64,000 nucleotides of DNA from Limnoperna fortunei (GCA_944474755.1 OX104120.1:24706242-24770241); one strand, 5' to 3'. Positions 28,401 through 34,493 are shown, counted from the stretch's first letter. Notes: generated from the letters alone by a model not told the origin. Numbers and translations are program-made.

Positions 28401-30534
28401 TGAATGTTGAACGTTGAATAAGTAACCAACTTGATTCACGTAATCCTACAGCAAAACAAATTTTGGCCCAGAAAGATATATTTCAGTAATAAAAAAACTT
28501 CGAACAAAGGAGAAAATTTATACAGTTAAGTATATTAGCTCACATAGTGCAAATAGAAGCAGGAAGGCATTGGGGTACTCTACGACCAGATCGTATTTTG
28601 TAAAAAAAAATGTTTCCTGGTTAAGGTAGAGGATAAAGCACATTTTCTGTTCAACTGTACTGCCAAGATAATACAGCGAGAAAATATGTAAATTCACTGT
28701 ACATATCCAGGATAAATGCTCCAATTTTCGAAATTTGAGTGATGAAATAAAAACTATTTGGATATTTAATATTGAAAATCCTAAAATTCTCTTTTCAGTT
28801 TTTCAATATTTACATAAGAGATCATTACGATACTTTATTCATGTTTTATATTTCAATGTACTCTGTTTTGGACATTCTGCGCTAGACATAAGTATAACTC
28901 CTTTTGGCACCATCCCTTGATGTCTTTTGCAAACTCTCCACCAAAGGTACTTTATATTTATATGTTTAATATCCTTTTTTACTTTTTCATAATAAAGAGA
29001 TATACTCATATTCTTTGTTTCTATAAATGCATTTCGAAATCTTTATTATTCCTAAAATTGCCTTATAACATAATTAGTTTTAAAATATTATTTCTGTATC
29101 ATTAATATATTAAATTGACACTTTCACTGCTTTCTATGTGTAACATTTTCTTAAGGTTCAGTTACACATATTGTCAGATGTTTCAATCTCAAGAAATTAA
29201 CAAACCAGGCATATTTCATGTATTTATTATTCAGCTACAACATAGATCAATGACGGACCCCATGCCTCTTTCTCAGTAAATCTCCTAAGGGAGTATTTAT
29301 AATTCCGAAATCTGGAATTCTTTACCCTAAATAAAAAACGGACAATTTTGGACCATATAATGATATGTTGACAGTGAAGAAAACATGATAAAGGGAAGTA
29401 ATTCTGTGGCTTACAATAGTTTATGGTGTCTCTGTTATGGGTACTATCACCATTCAAGGAGTGGCGGTCAAAAATATTTTTTTTTATTATACTACATGTA
29501 TTCAAGCTGTAATTTCAATGGATATGGCCATGGTAGCAATTTACACTGTCACATTTGATCAACGGGCAACATTTGTTTTATTTAATGTTTAAAATGTTAA
29601 ATATTAGTCTCTTTATTTATCTTTTGCACTTTAGTTACCTCAATCAACACTAATTTTAATTATTAAATAACTGGCCTTCACAAAGTTACTGAACACGGAA
29701 CAAACCACACACATAAATCAATATGAATGCTTGAACATTCCCCTTAATAAAACAAATATGTGTTTTACTAAAAACAGACATTTATATTTCAAACTATGCA
29801 AATGTTATTGAATTAACTCATCCTTTACACTTGGTGTAAACATTATTTTACTGATAAATGCATATTATCAAAGTTTCCTATTGAAGTTCTTTTACTAACA
29901 TTAACATTCCTTAATTTTAAAAAATCAGCTGTCTGTAACGCCGAATGTGTCTGCATTGTATGTACTATTATCATATAAAGTATTGAAGACTATGGGATGT
30001 AATTTTGTTTGGTTCTGTAAATAACCAATTGTACCGAGAACGGTCTCTTGCCGGACTATGAGCATCCGTACTTTAAAAAACAAAAACTATATGTCCGATG
30101 TATCAATAAAGCCAGGTTAATAAGAAATTTAGTTTACTCAGTTAACGGAATTACTACAATTAACCCCTAACAGTCATTAATTATAAAAACACGGAAGTAA
30201 GAGGTGTCACTTTTTTATGAACAAAATGATACACTAACAATCAGAACAATCGTTTTCATTGGAACTTGGCGATATGTTTAAAGATGTATAAAATAAAACA
30301 GAAAAAATGTAGTCATGTTTTAAAATAAAATAAAACTCCCGATCTCTTCCTTGTTATTTTAGTAAAGTCTCTCTGCACCATAAATGTAATATCGACTAGA
30401 TCGTTATCAAATGGGCGTTGTCCACATTTTAGACAGAAACACTCTAAAATTGTTAGCACTTACCCGTCATGAGTTTGACACGAAGAAGTTTTCAGAATGG
30501 AGACAAAAATGTAAATAATCCATAATTTGTACAT
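1261..30534 (-). CDS. gene A: EMI/EGF-like cell-surface or secreted protein, 3' end outside window
   Basis: Six coding exons join in phase on the minus strand: 30534-30464 (71 nt), 9016-8927 (90), 6162-6101 (62), 5416-5334 (83), 2306-2222 (85) and 1404-1261 (144). All have GT-AG boundaries. The product starts with a hydrophobic signal peptide (MYKLWIIYIFVSIL). A compact EMI domain follows, split over exons 2 and 3, with the typical W..C..Y..CC.GY.G..C ending. Cysteine-rich EGF-like modules follow; exons 5 and 6 have 5 and 6 cysteines. EMI plus EGF modules are known from MEGF10/Draper-type receptors and matrix proteins, so adhesion or ligand recognition outside the cell is likely. The reading frame is still open at 1261, so the rest is missing. 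Intron 1 is 21.4 kb and packed with transposons. The upstream region and first exons are duplicated in gene B. Confidence 0.75.
2222..2306 (-). CDS. gene A exon 5, EGF-like
   Basis: The acceptor is attttgtattgtag and the donor is GTTAGT. It is 85 nt, entering in phase 0 and leaving in phase 1. The peptide has cysteines spaced as in an EGF-like loop (GGSC, DNCTDC, PYCE). It abuts a hammerhead-bearing repeat that begins at about 2321. Confidence 0.7.
2321..2510 (-). repeat. hammerhead-bearing repeat, unit 1 (degenerate ribozyme)
   Basis: Read on the minus strand, 2412-2372 carries CTGATGA, a GTCT...AGAC stem II and GAAAC. The end of stem III and the GUC cleavage triplet are lost: GAAACGC runs straight into TGG. 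The unit recurs 356 bp downstream in the same orientation. Confidence 0.65.
2680..2870 (-). repeat. hammerhead-bearing repeat, unit 2 (degenerate ribozyme)
   Basis: This is a direct repeat of 2321-2510 (offset 356). On the minus strand it has CTGATGA at 2761-2755 and GAAAC at about 2741. Stem II is weakened and the triplet after stem III is GTT instead of GTC. The arrangement of two same-direction copies resembles retrozyme-type elements. Confidence 0.6.
3034..4073. repeat. 161-bp tandem repeat element with GGAC tail and terminal hairpin
   Basis: The string tttctaac or a close variant recurs at 3045, 3205, 3366, 3527, 3688 and 3849, a 160-161 bp period with about six copies. Each unit has gtgaccttgaaa.ttga and tccggaaacaactttt. 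The array ends in (GGAC)n at 4001-4029 and a hairpin at about 4047-4071 (tacccccg against cgggggta). This ordered ending suggests the whole block is one mobile unit and not a simple satellite. Confidence 0.85.
4100..4215 (-). repeat. degenerate tRNA-derived SINE head
   Basis: On the minus strand there is a good pol III A box (TGGCCAAGTGG) and a weak B-box position (GTGGGTTAAGG) about 60 nt on. The acceptor ends do not pair as in a functional tRNA, so this is most likely a decayed SINE head. Confidence 0.45.
4640..5060. repeat. tandem repeat, 145-160 bp units, about 2.6 copies
   Basis: The string tattatctacccacattcc recurs at 4711, 4871 and 5016. Each unit starts with a gaccttgaggtcaaggtcaaa type stretch, so AGGTCA half-sites are repeated in close spacing. 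Confidence 0.75.
5125..5245. mobile_element. short palindromic MITE, copy 1
   Basis: Arms of about 40 nt (ttcacttggctccccc and its complement gggggagccaagtgaa) fold around a loop near 5170-5187, flanked by aaaattatatct and agatgtaatttt. A related element lies at 63565-63685 with the same outer motif (caatctaat.aaaatta). It sits 90 bp downstream of gene A exon 4, in intron 4. Confidence 0.7.
5334..5416 (-). CDS. gene A exon 4
   Basis: The acceptor is atttctttcag and the donor is GTAAGT. It is 83 nt, entering phase 1 and leaving phase 0. The peptide starts FYCDGKSNPDAC and carries two cysteines. No counterpart was found in gene B. Confidence 0.65.
5417..6100. other. intron 3 of gene A
   Basis: AT-rich sequence; no second coding signal or clear repeat was seen. 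Confidence 0.4.
6101..6162 (-). CDS. gene A exon 3, second half of EMI domain
   Basis: The acceptor is tttttttag and the donor is a consensus GTAAGT. It is 62 nt. It encodes AVGDTTYFCCEGYTGTDCDE, the conserved CC.GY.G..C end of an EMI domain. The paralogous exon at 40984-41045 has the same length. Confidence 0.8.
6163..7242. other. intron 2 of gene A, no further gene seen
   Basis: AT-rich, with short AT microsatellite runs near 6330-6350. No exon or mobile element could be supported. Confidence 0.4.
7243..7690. mobile_element. foldback MITE with about 75-bp inverted termini
   Basis: The left end aagtcagggtttctgtgtcc (7243 on) is matched by the reverse complement of the right end, ggacacagaaactctgactt (to about 7690). 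The match extends about 75 bp through agctaagtttgtcaggg. Each terminus also holds its own smaller hairpin (cagggttt ... aaaccctg). There is no coding capacity, and no clear target duplication was seen. Confidence 0.75.
8060..8455. repeat. 198-bp tandem duplication
   Basis: The string caattacttgcaactaac starts at 8060 and again at 8258. The two copies are nearly identical through gataaaaaaaaataaaggatg, which suggests a recent duplication. Confidence 0.9.
8456..8926. other. intron 2 of gene A, downstream of exon 2
   Basis: No exon or repeat family could be supported here. Confidence 0.35.
8927..9016 (-). CDS. gene A exon 2, first half of EMI domain
   Basis: The acceptor is ttattttcag and the donor is GTCAGT. 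It is 90 nt. It encodes PGWCSHTTYRSESYTETCAF followed by W..DTCVKYR, the N-terminal cysteine and tryptophan pattern of EMI. The paralogous exon at 43399-43488 differs at few positions. Confidence 0.8.
9017..9394. other. start of the transposon-rich intron 1 of gene A
   Basis: AT-rich; nothing specific before the 261-bp tandem duplication. Confidence 0.35.
9395..10490. repeat. 261-bp tandem duplication, split by a foldback element
   Basis: acaacagagatc occurs at 9401 and 9662, a 261-bp period. The second unit stops at tacattgtttctag (about 9781), and its remainder resumes at about 10343 (tacattgtttccag) and runs to about 10490. Part of the unit, read on the minus strand, looks like a LINE 3' end (aataaagttttcttatctta). 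Confidence 0.8.
9781..10342. mobile_element. foldback element with inverted arms of about 220 bp
   Basis: The left arm (about 9782-10010) is the reverse complement of the right arm (about 10117-10342). Shared strings are gaatcctctgccgtccaacg, gacaccggtctgggtcggca and taccttcaatcaagct. About 110 bp of unpaired centre separate them. The flanks tacattgtttctag and tacattgtttccag form a 13-14 bp imperfect target duplication. No ORF is credible; the 10218-10409 frame lies wholly in one arm. Confidence 0.85.
10629..10856 (+). pseudogene. LINE ORF1 (gag-like) C-terminal remnant, two zinc knuckles
   Basis: An open frame from about 10629 to the TAG at 10854 encodes a nucleic-acid-binding tail. Two consecutive CX2CX4HX4C knuckles are visible, CYNCGENGHVARNC and CWTCGKIGHKWRNC. 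Known LINE ORF1 proteins of this type bind the element's RNA. There is no upstream RNA-binding domain in frame (a stop is at 10626), so this is a 5'-truncated remnant. A GTG at 10674 gives a 60-residue frame but has no reason to be a start. Confidence 0.75.
11142..13772 (+). pseudogene. LINE ORF2, endonuclease and reverse transcriptase (5' part)
   Basis: A long uninterrupted frame runs from 11142; the open frame continues a little past 13772 into the inserted element, where it ends. Residues 1-230 are an APE-type endonuclease: SHLNIRN start, GLCETFL, YRPPD, ILGDTNIDY, SDHYPV. A linker follows, then reverse transcriptase with NYRPISILP, LHELQSGFR, FLDLKKAFDTV, GVPQGSILGPLLF and the catalytic YADD. 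The product would nick target DNA and copy the element RNA into it. Residues holding NYRPISILP through HQHSCH occur twice because of a perfect 249-bp duplication (12542-13039), which should disturb the RT fold. The frame then enters foreign sequence after LPIF. Confidence 0.85.
12542..13039 (+). repeat. perfect in-frame 249-bp tandem duplication inside LINE RT
   Basis: Unit 1 is 12542-12790 and unit 2 is 12791-13039. I see no base difference between them. Each encodes 83 residues of the RT fingers region. Because 249 is divisible by three, the frame stays open. Confidence 0.9.
13773..14888. mobile_element. 1.1 kb non-autonomous insertion in LINE ORF2
   Basis: It separates LPIF from IDYCCTIWG of the LINE protein. 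It starts aaggtctttcc, carries an inner inverted copy ggaaagacctt at once and an (ATT)n run at 13820-13852, and ends near gggaaagacctt followed by the 21-nt palindrome at 14862-14882 (catttgttct c agaacaaatg). The interior has AGGTCA-type repeats (gtcaaggtcaaaggtca, about 14250-14290). There is no coding capacity. Exact ends and target duplication are uncertain because both sides are T/A rich. Confidence 0.7.
14884..15337 (+). pseudogene. LINE ORF2 C-terminal part
   Basis: The reading frame resumes as IDYCCTIWGNCSDDSIQRV and runs to a TGA at 15335-15337. It is the conserved region after RT in CR1/L2-type LINEs (LQKRAARIIL, LNWLPFEDRV, KILKNQTPAYL). It follows directly from the frame that stops at 13772 if the insertion is removed. 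The ATG at 14765 lies in the inserted element and is not the true start. Confidence 0.8.
15338..15532 (+). other. LINE 3' UTR with (ATT)n tail
   Basis: Non-coding tail ending taaataaagattattattatt. The short-tandem-repeat 3' end, instead of poly(A), is typical of CR1/L2-type LINEs. Confidence 0.75.
15533..16046. other. spacer in intron 1 of gene A
   Basis: No gene or recognised repeat. Confidence 0.35.
16047..16915 (-). pseudogene. LINE reverse transcriptase fragment (Jockey-like), decayed
   Basis: On the minus strand, frames interrupted by frameshifts give FCNIIKAFDRVWNKGLL, PQGSSLGPLLFVIFINDI, the catalytic FADDTSIY, INKWSQKWLVKFNPQKTE and later LSFIRPILEYGDVIWN. This order is RT palm then thumb and connection of a non-LTR element. 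No endonuclease or ends are present. It is opposite in orientation to the LINE at 10.6-15.5 kb and differs from it in sequence, so it is a separate insertion. Confidence 0.8.
16916..17589. other. spacer with a mussel-like dispersed motif
   Basis: 17113-17165 (tttagctttgcgggtgggtt, then gttgcctcattggcattta) matches a dispersed motif I associate with mussel sequences; this is from memory. Otherwise AT-rich, no gene. Confidence 0.35.
17590..18241 (+). pseudogene. LINE RT/C-terminal fragment, left half of a split copy
   Basis: A decayed LINE fragment. Strings such as YADDTEML (with a frameshift), VFNKAGR, YKYLGI and FHLLQAAYKCF, then KSPSWYGSIAY and QRYIELWGLQL, read in successive frames. It is similar to the better copy at about 32700-33400 (shared caggcagacac and aaatattt/ctaggt/gat). 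It ends abruptly at ttaaaggtaa, where the 10.2 kb foldback begins. The rest of the LINE resumes at 28441 in the same orientation. Confidence 0.75.
18239..18241. other. left TAA target-site duplication of the 10.2 kb foldback
   Basis: TAA directly precedes CGTGAATC. It is matched by TAA after GATTCACG at 28441-28443. Confidence 0.7.
18242..19070. repeat. left inverted terminus, satellite array, about 6 higher-order units
   Basis: After about 100 bp of unique tip, gttcctagttcaacattcg monomers of 21-28 bp repeat. The variant gttcctcg recurs at 18453, 18571 and 18689, giving a 118-bp higher-order unit (21+27+21+28+21). Confidence 0.9.
19071..19418. other. foldback interior next to left arm
   Basis: AT-rich, no coding signal. 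It would be the place for the missing 3' LTR of the gypsy element, but no sequence matching the LTR at 23901-24602 is present. Confidence 0.4.
19419..19733 (-). pseudogene. gypsy integrase C-terminal chromodomain-like region
   Basis: An acidic stretch (SSEEEEFNVDNDEE) is followed by a chromodomain-like segment, KYFVKYKDDRLEESWINPDQ. In chromoviral gypsy elements this module guides integration to chromatin; the match here is partial. Confidence 0.55.
19941..20620 (-). pseudogene. gypsy integrase
   Basis: In order on the minus strand: the end of the zinc finger (CKSCIKC, near 20600), the catalytic core start VVFTDYLTKWTEAFP (first Asp), and YIPYFLFAYRTSVQKST with ETPFYLTY typical of gypsy integrases. 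Frames change between 20500 and 20180, so it is inactive. It would have inserted the cDNA into the host genome. Confidence 0.8.
20824..21330 (-). pseudogene. gypsy RNase H
   Basis: The motifs ILYCDSSDLRLGVVLAQ, YAVIEKEALSIIYG, FRQYLYGHKF and ITDHNPLRWLM are the standard gypsy RNase H series, followed by IEYRAGK and the LSR tether. A frameshift lies between 21160 and 21200. Confidence 0.8.
21331..22300 (-). pseudogene. gypsy reverse transcriptase
   Basis: The frames 22300-21797, 21730-21434 and 21551-21192 together give the connected gypsy RT series: HTIDTNGHAPIKQRPYR, LHSPWASPIVLV, YPLPRIDDMIEA, FSVMDIAQGYFQVPV, MPFGLCNAPSTFQ and LDDVIVFS. The residue before LDD reads A instead of the usual Y, close to a frame change. 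At least two frameshifts make it inactive. Confidence 0.85.
22588..23004 (-). pseudogene. gypsy aspartic protease
   Basis: The active-site motif LLDTGAVVSLID is visible about 100 residues into the frame, in the usual place between gag and RT. This enzyme would cut the gag-pol precursor. It is a fragment only. Confidence 0.75.
23230..23799 (-). pseudogene. gypsy gag (capsid-like)
   Basis: A 189-residue open frame. Near residue 50 it has FFGEVGEDFESWTKTFERI, a typical retrotransposon gag start, followed by the helical segment with LKERF and EDYGNAILKLARRA. The likely start is the MPRGNRHRN methionine. The frame ends before any zinc knuckle. Gag would form the particle in which the RNA is reverse transcribed. 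Confidence 0.75.
23901..24602 (-). repeat. 5' LTR of the gypsy element
   Basis: On the minus strand it starts TGTCCATGGG and ends GTCACA, 702 bp, with TG..CA termini. A (tctcctaaa)n-like run occupies about 24411-24475. The boundaries are inferred from the termini alone because no partner LTR is available. Confidence 0.5.
24840..25330. repeat. diverged tandem repeat, about 190-bp period
   Basis: aataaact...gtatcagtaa and tatattcacaa.ggttcatagataaac recur near 24841, 25050 and 25224, with attgcaaaacgggttgact between. Copies are diverged. Confidence 0.55.
25340..25760 (+). pseudogene. LINE ORF1 C-terminal fragment (L1-ORF1-like fold)
   Basis: Segments in shifting frames: GNVYRFGTGKEKRYRPIIDR, LHNKDLETGL, TPFSVNRQYPDEV, then YDLYVDGLVYHDE. 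The pattern RPII..F...KD....A..LK.T.F.V..QYP is that of RNA-binding LINE ORF1 proteins. The same pattern recurs at 52131-52510. Frameshifts and stops show decay. Confidence 0.65.
25860..26410 (+). pseudogene. LINE endonuclease fragment
   Basis: Broken frames give LLNGDFNRRTEKAPDLIEIV, matching the LxGDxNxRT core of APE-type endonucleases, preceded by LISQAIFSKY. It follows the ORF1 fragment in the right order and strand, so both probably come from one decayed LINE inside the foldback core. Confidence 0.6.
26545..28440. repeat. right inverted terminus, satellite array, about 15 higher-order units
   Basis: This is the reverse complement of the left array: gaatgttgaactaggaactg monomers arranged in 118-bp units. 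It ends in the same 100-bp tip as the left end. Long repetitive frames such as VPSSTFAVPSSTF are by-products of the satellite. Confidence 0.9.
28441..28920 (+). pseudogene. LINE C-terminal fragment, right half of the split copy
   Basis: After the TAA at 28441, decayed frames read LAHIVQIEAGRHWGTLRPDR, then VEDKAHFLFNCTA and YISRINAPIFE. This is the Cys/His C-terminal region of a LINE ORF2 (R..C..C...E..HFL..C). The same region of the third LINE lies at about 33645-33780. It continues the piece ending at 18241. Confidence 0.7.
28921..30463. other. intron 1 of gene A, close to exon 1
   Basis: AT-rich sequence without supported genes or repeats. The minus-strand frame at 29227-29505 has no domain I recognise. 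Confidence 0.35.
30464..30534 (-). CDS. gene A exon 1, signal peptide
   Basis: ATG at 30534-30532 and donor GTAAGT after 30464. It encodes MYKLWIIYIFVSILKTSSCQ, a short basic start and hydrophobic core, cleaved probably near SSC-QT. I chose this ATG over the upstream in-frame one (30654) because the paralogue at 47989 has the same exon length and start. Confidence 0.75.
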
Positions 30535-30775
30535 TTTAGAAATTTTCAAAATATTGCGTCGAATATCTGCCACGAATTGCCCTTCATTATAACAATTTGT
30601 TACATCTAAATATTTTATCTGTATATTATACACGACTACATTGTTAATGTTCAATCATTAATTAAAATCTATGGGTGTTCTCGTCTCAATGATTAACATT
30701 GTACAATCATACAATACCCGTCCAATGATCATCTATTAAAGGTGCACGACACAGGTTTAAATTTTATTTAAATAC
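30535..30775 (-). promoter_or_regulatory. upstream region of gene A conserved with gene B
   Basis: 30655-30771 aligns with about 48113-48227: shared strings are tctcgtctcaatgattaaca (one change), tccaatgatcatctattaaa and ggtgcacgac. It includes an inverted CCAAT-type box. Probably promoter and 5' UTR duplicated with the gene. Confidence 0.5.
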
Positions 30776-30828
30776 TTATTCGTGTTGAGATGAGTACGTA
30801 GCTTGGTATGTTTATGTAGGGACGGAAA

Positions 30829-30985
30829 ATTGTGGTGTATTGCAATAACTATAGGGGTAGAAGTGTAACAAGCTGCAGTGGTAAATTATTCGCTTCTTTA
30901 TTACAAAAAGGTTGTCAGACAAGTTTCAATCAAGGAGATTTCAGGCGTGGCTAAAGAACCACCGATCATATCTTCATACTTAAAA
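30829..30985 (+). pseudogene. short LINE RT fragment
   Basis: Reads NNYRGRSVTSCSGKLFASLL and FNQGDFRRG*RTTDHIF, the fingers region of a non-LTR RT. It is only about 150 bp long and decayed. Confidence 0.6.
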
Positions 30986-30999
30986 AATCTTATAAATAA

Positions 31000-33935
31000 A
31001 TATTTACATTGCAAGTTGGAATGGGCAATGTCAGTAAAATGATATGCATAATCTCACTCCAAATTATATTTGGTCAGATAATTCGCCTGAAAAATTCCTG
31101 CTTGCATTGGGGTCAGAAAGGGTGGGACAAAGATAACAAGAATTTGACAAAACATGCATTGATAATGTATGTACCACAGTGGAGGGAGCAGCAGATGAGC
31201 TAGCTGACACAATCATTTCTGCAGCAAACATTTCTTTGAAGAAAAAACAAATAAAGAAAAAATTAAACCATAATCACCAAAAGTTGTTTGATAAAGATCT
31301 TGGTAAATCCAAATCTAATTTAATTGATTATGATTATATTCAAAATTCCCTAAAGATGAAAGCATCAAAAACCATTACTATAAACTATACAGAGAATACA
31401 AAAAACTTAGAAAATACAAGTTCAGACAATATAAACATTCTATTCTTACTCAGCTTGAAAATTTACATGAAGAAAATTCAAAGGCTTATTGGAATTTACT
31501 TAATGAATTAAAAGGGAAACCAAATGAGGATCAGAAAAGCTCATCTGTTGAACCATCTGCATGGGTCACTCATTTTAAAGCACTTAATGAAGCTAAGGTA
31601 ACCTTTAAGGACTGACTCAAAAATCTTGATCTCCTACTTGACACTCAAGAAAAAGACAAGATATTTAATGAACTTGATATAACTATTACAAAAGAGGAAA
31701 TAGCGAAGGCTATATCTAAATTAAAGTATAACAAGGCCCCTGGGTTGGACAACATTTCAAATAATATGCTGAAATGTGGAAAAGATATATTAATCCCTTT
31801 ACATGCCAAACTCTTCAATGCCTGCCTTGCTAACAGCATCTATCCAAAACAATGGGCAACAGGATTCATAGTACCAATTTTCAAGGCTAGATATATCCGA
31901 CCCAAATAATTACAGGGGAATAGCAGTAACAATTGCTATTGGCAAACTATTCAATAGGGGACCTCGGTGTGGCCGATAGGTCAAGGTAGTTCGTCTACTA
32001 TTGATCACGTGGTCTGTAAACACTGAGATTGCGAGTTCGATTCTCACTGCAGGCAGGATGACCTCGACTCCAATCTTAATTGACAAGGATTGCCAGTTTT
32101 CCTACCGCAGGTCGGGGGTTCTCTCCGGGTACTCCAGCTTCCTCCCCCAATAAAAACTGGACGCCATGAAATAGCTGAAAAATTGCTGAAAGTGGCGTTA
32201 AAACACCATTCGAACAAACAAACAAACAAACTATTCAATAGTGTTTTGAATACCAGACTTGACTCTTTTCTTACAAAACATAAAATTATACACGAGTGTC
32301 AGGTGGGATTTACAAGAAAAGCGAGGACCACTGACCACATGTTTGTATTGAAATGTATAATCGATGAGTATTGTCAGAGTAAAGAAGGAAAAGTGTATGC
32401 CTGGTTTGTTGACTTCCAAAAGGCATTTGATACAGTTATACACACTGGCCTGAAACTCAATGCAAGTTATTGAAAATAGGTGTAGGACCCTTATTCTATA
32501 ACATCATTAAGAGCATGTATGGAATAAGCAGTTCTTGTGTCAAAATTGGCAATAATATAACAAGTTATTTTCCAATTGACTTGGGATTCAAGCAAGGGGA
32601 TAATCTGAGCCCTAACTTGTTCAAAATTTTTATCAATGATTTACCAACCTACTTAGAAAACTCAGTGGATCCAGTATTTCTTAATGGTAAACCTATTAAC
32701 TGTCTTTTGTATGCCGATGATATGATTTTATTATCCACATCCGCTAAAGGTCTTCAAAATAAACTAGACATTCTTTACAAATACTGTAAGAACTGGTGCT
32801 TATCACTTAACCCTATTAAAACAAAAATTCTGGTCTTCAACAAGGCAGGCAGACACATTAAACATTCCTTCAAATATAATGAATATGAATTAGAATGTGT
32901 ACAACAGTATAAATATTTGGGAATTTATTTTACAGCCTCTGGCACCTTCTCCTTCGCTCAGAATGAACTTTATAAAAAGTCGCTAAAAGCATACTACAAA
33001 TTAAGTAAAGAGTTTTTATTCTTAAACCCAAAACCTAAAACTAGCATGCATGTGTTTGATCATACTATCAAACCAATCCTTCTTTACGGTTGTGAAATAT
33101 GAGTAACATTTAATTGTCACACACCAAAATACACATTTGATGATTCTTTACCTTTTGACAGAATATACAACAACTTAATAAGCGAAAAACTTCATGTTAA
33201 GTTTTGCAAACAAATACTTGGCGTCAATAAAAAAGCTACAAATTATGCAGCGCTATCAGAACTCGGTCGCTTCCCGTTGTACTATGACATTGTTAAGTCT
33301 ATGCTTAATTATTGACAAAGATTGGGGCATGACTTAGAGGAATTTCCACTCTTACAAAACGCCTTCTCCCACTCTAAAAAAAATACATTATCAAAAGAAA
33401 TCATCTTGGTATGGGGCGTTAAATGTAATAATAAAAAAACACACCCAACTTCTGTCTTCAGGGACAAAATAAGCTAAAAAACAGTGCATAAAAAGTCATG
33501 TTCGAGATGGTTTTATAGCAGAATGGAAAAATAAGCGGGAACAAAATAAAGAAGGAAAACTTAGAACATATGTCAAGTTTAAAGACACATTTGGGTTTGA
33601 GAAATATTTAGATACATTTAAAAATTTTGAGCGAAGGAAGGGGATGACCAAGCTTAGAATATCATCCCATCATCTCCAAATCGAAAAGATAGATACCAGG
33701 GTGTCCCTCCAAACCAACGACTGTGCTAGAAATGTGACTCTGGCGAGGTTGAAAATGGAATTCATTTTTTATTCAAATGCTCTCATTATGATCGCACGAA
33801 TCTGAATAAAATTATCACACAGAACTGTGTTAACAGTTCACTTTATCTAGAATCAAAGCTACTTTGGTTATTATCATGTGAGAATGAAAAGACCTTAACC
33901 CAATTATGTACCTTTATTACAGATAATTTAAACTG
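31000..33935 (+). mobile_element. third LINE, 5'-truncated, interrupted by a SINE
   Basis: Decayed ORF2 frames in order: EGAADELADTIISAAN, ITKEEIAKAISKLKYNKAPG, ANSIYPKQWATGFIVPIFK, GKLFN (SINE here) SVLNTRLDS, VGFTRKARTTDHMF, VDFQKAFDTV, FKQGDNLSPNLFKIFINDLP, LYADDMILLS and LNPIKTKILVFNKAGR. The C-terminal Cys/His region is at about 33645-33780. The catalytic YADD is intact but frameshifts and stops break the protein. It belongs to the same group as the split LINE at 17590/28441. The endonuclease is missing. Confidence 0.8.
31958..32226 (+). mobile_element. tRNA-derived SINE, full length, with 15-bp target duplication
   Basis: Flanked by caaactattcaatag at 31943-31957 and 32227-32241. The head has an A box (TGGCCGATAGG) and a B box (GAGTTCGATTC). 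The body includes cttcctcccccaataaaaac and tagctgaaaaattgctgaaa, and the tail is (AACA)n. Removing it restores the LINE reading GKLFN-SVLNTRL. Confidence 0.9.
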
Positions 33936-34068
33936 ACCTTACCCATTTAACTGTTAATATTAAAACTATTTTTTGCTACATCTACCGTTTCTTTATCCAC
34001 ATAAAAAAATAGAATTTTATTTATTTAATTTTTCTATTTTTGCTACAAAAGACCTTGATGTTCTGCAC

Positions 34069-34146
34069 CAGACGCGAGGTGGGTTGTTCTCTGTTATAAA
34101 ATATAACAGAGAACATATCCATACAAGCACCGTCCCTTGGCGTCTG
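34069..34146. other. nested inverted repeat (hairpin)
   Basis: The outer stem is CAGACGC/GCGTCTG (34069-34075, 34140-34146). The inner stem is GTTCTCTGTTATA/TATAACAGAGAAC (34086-34098, 34102-34114). A related, looser copy follows at about 34208-34265 (tcacgaggtgg...tatccatgactc). Confidence 0.55.
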
Positions 34147-34284
34147 TTGCAGATATTCAATGTCTCCACTCAACTATAACCTAGTTATCTTGCGATTCTA
34201 CATCAGTCACGAGGTGGTATACTCTTGTCCATGAAATGTGGCTGGAGTATATCCATGACTCTTGTAAAATTGTAACTATAATAA

Positions 34285-34331
<47 letters not shown>
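34285..34331. repeat. (AT)n microsatellite
   Basis: An uninterrupted at dinucleotide run. Confidence 0.95.
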
Positions 34332-34335
<4 letters not shown>

Positions 34336-34493
34336 CCATATTTTGCCGACGTTTCGACGACCACTGCCGACATAAAGAGTTGGAGTTTTTATTTATTATT
34401 GTATAGTTTTTAATTATATATAAATATATATATTTATAAATCTGTCGTTCACTAGACCTACTATTATAAAAGAACAACCTAGCCGGGGTCATA

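Larger units (their letters stand above)
18242..28440. mobile_element. 10.2 kb foldback element with satellite-built inverted termini
   Basis: Both ends read CGTGAATCAAGTTGGTTAC inward and match for about 100 bp before entering arrays of the same satellite in opposite orientation (18342-19070 and 26545-28340). The flanks are TAA at 18239-18241 and TAA at 28441-28443. Removing the element and one TAA joins two LINE pieces in a sensible order (RT part, then the Cys/His C-terminal part). A 3-bp TAA duplication fits PIF/Harbinger-type insertion (TWA target), but no transposase is visible. The architecture, long inverted termini of short tandem repeats, recalls Drosophila FB and sea urchin TU elements. 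The core carries a gypsy element and a LINE fragment, presumably later passengers. Confidence 0.8.

Noticed and set aside
18242..28440. CRISPR-like array (regular repeats)
   Set aside because: Repeats are contiguous without unique spacers and lie in animal DNA.
34335..34380. gtcgaaacgtcggc on the minus strand, resembling a hammerhead half
   Set aside because: There is no CTGATGA in position and no stem II.
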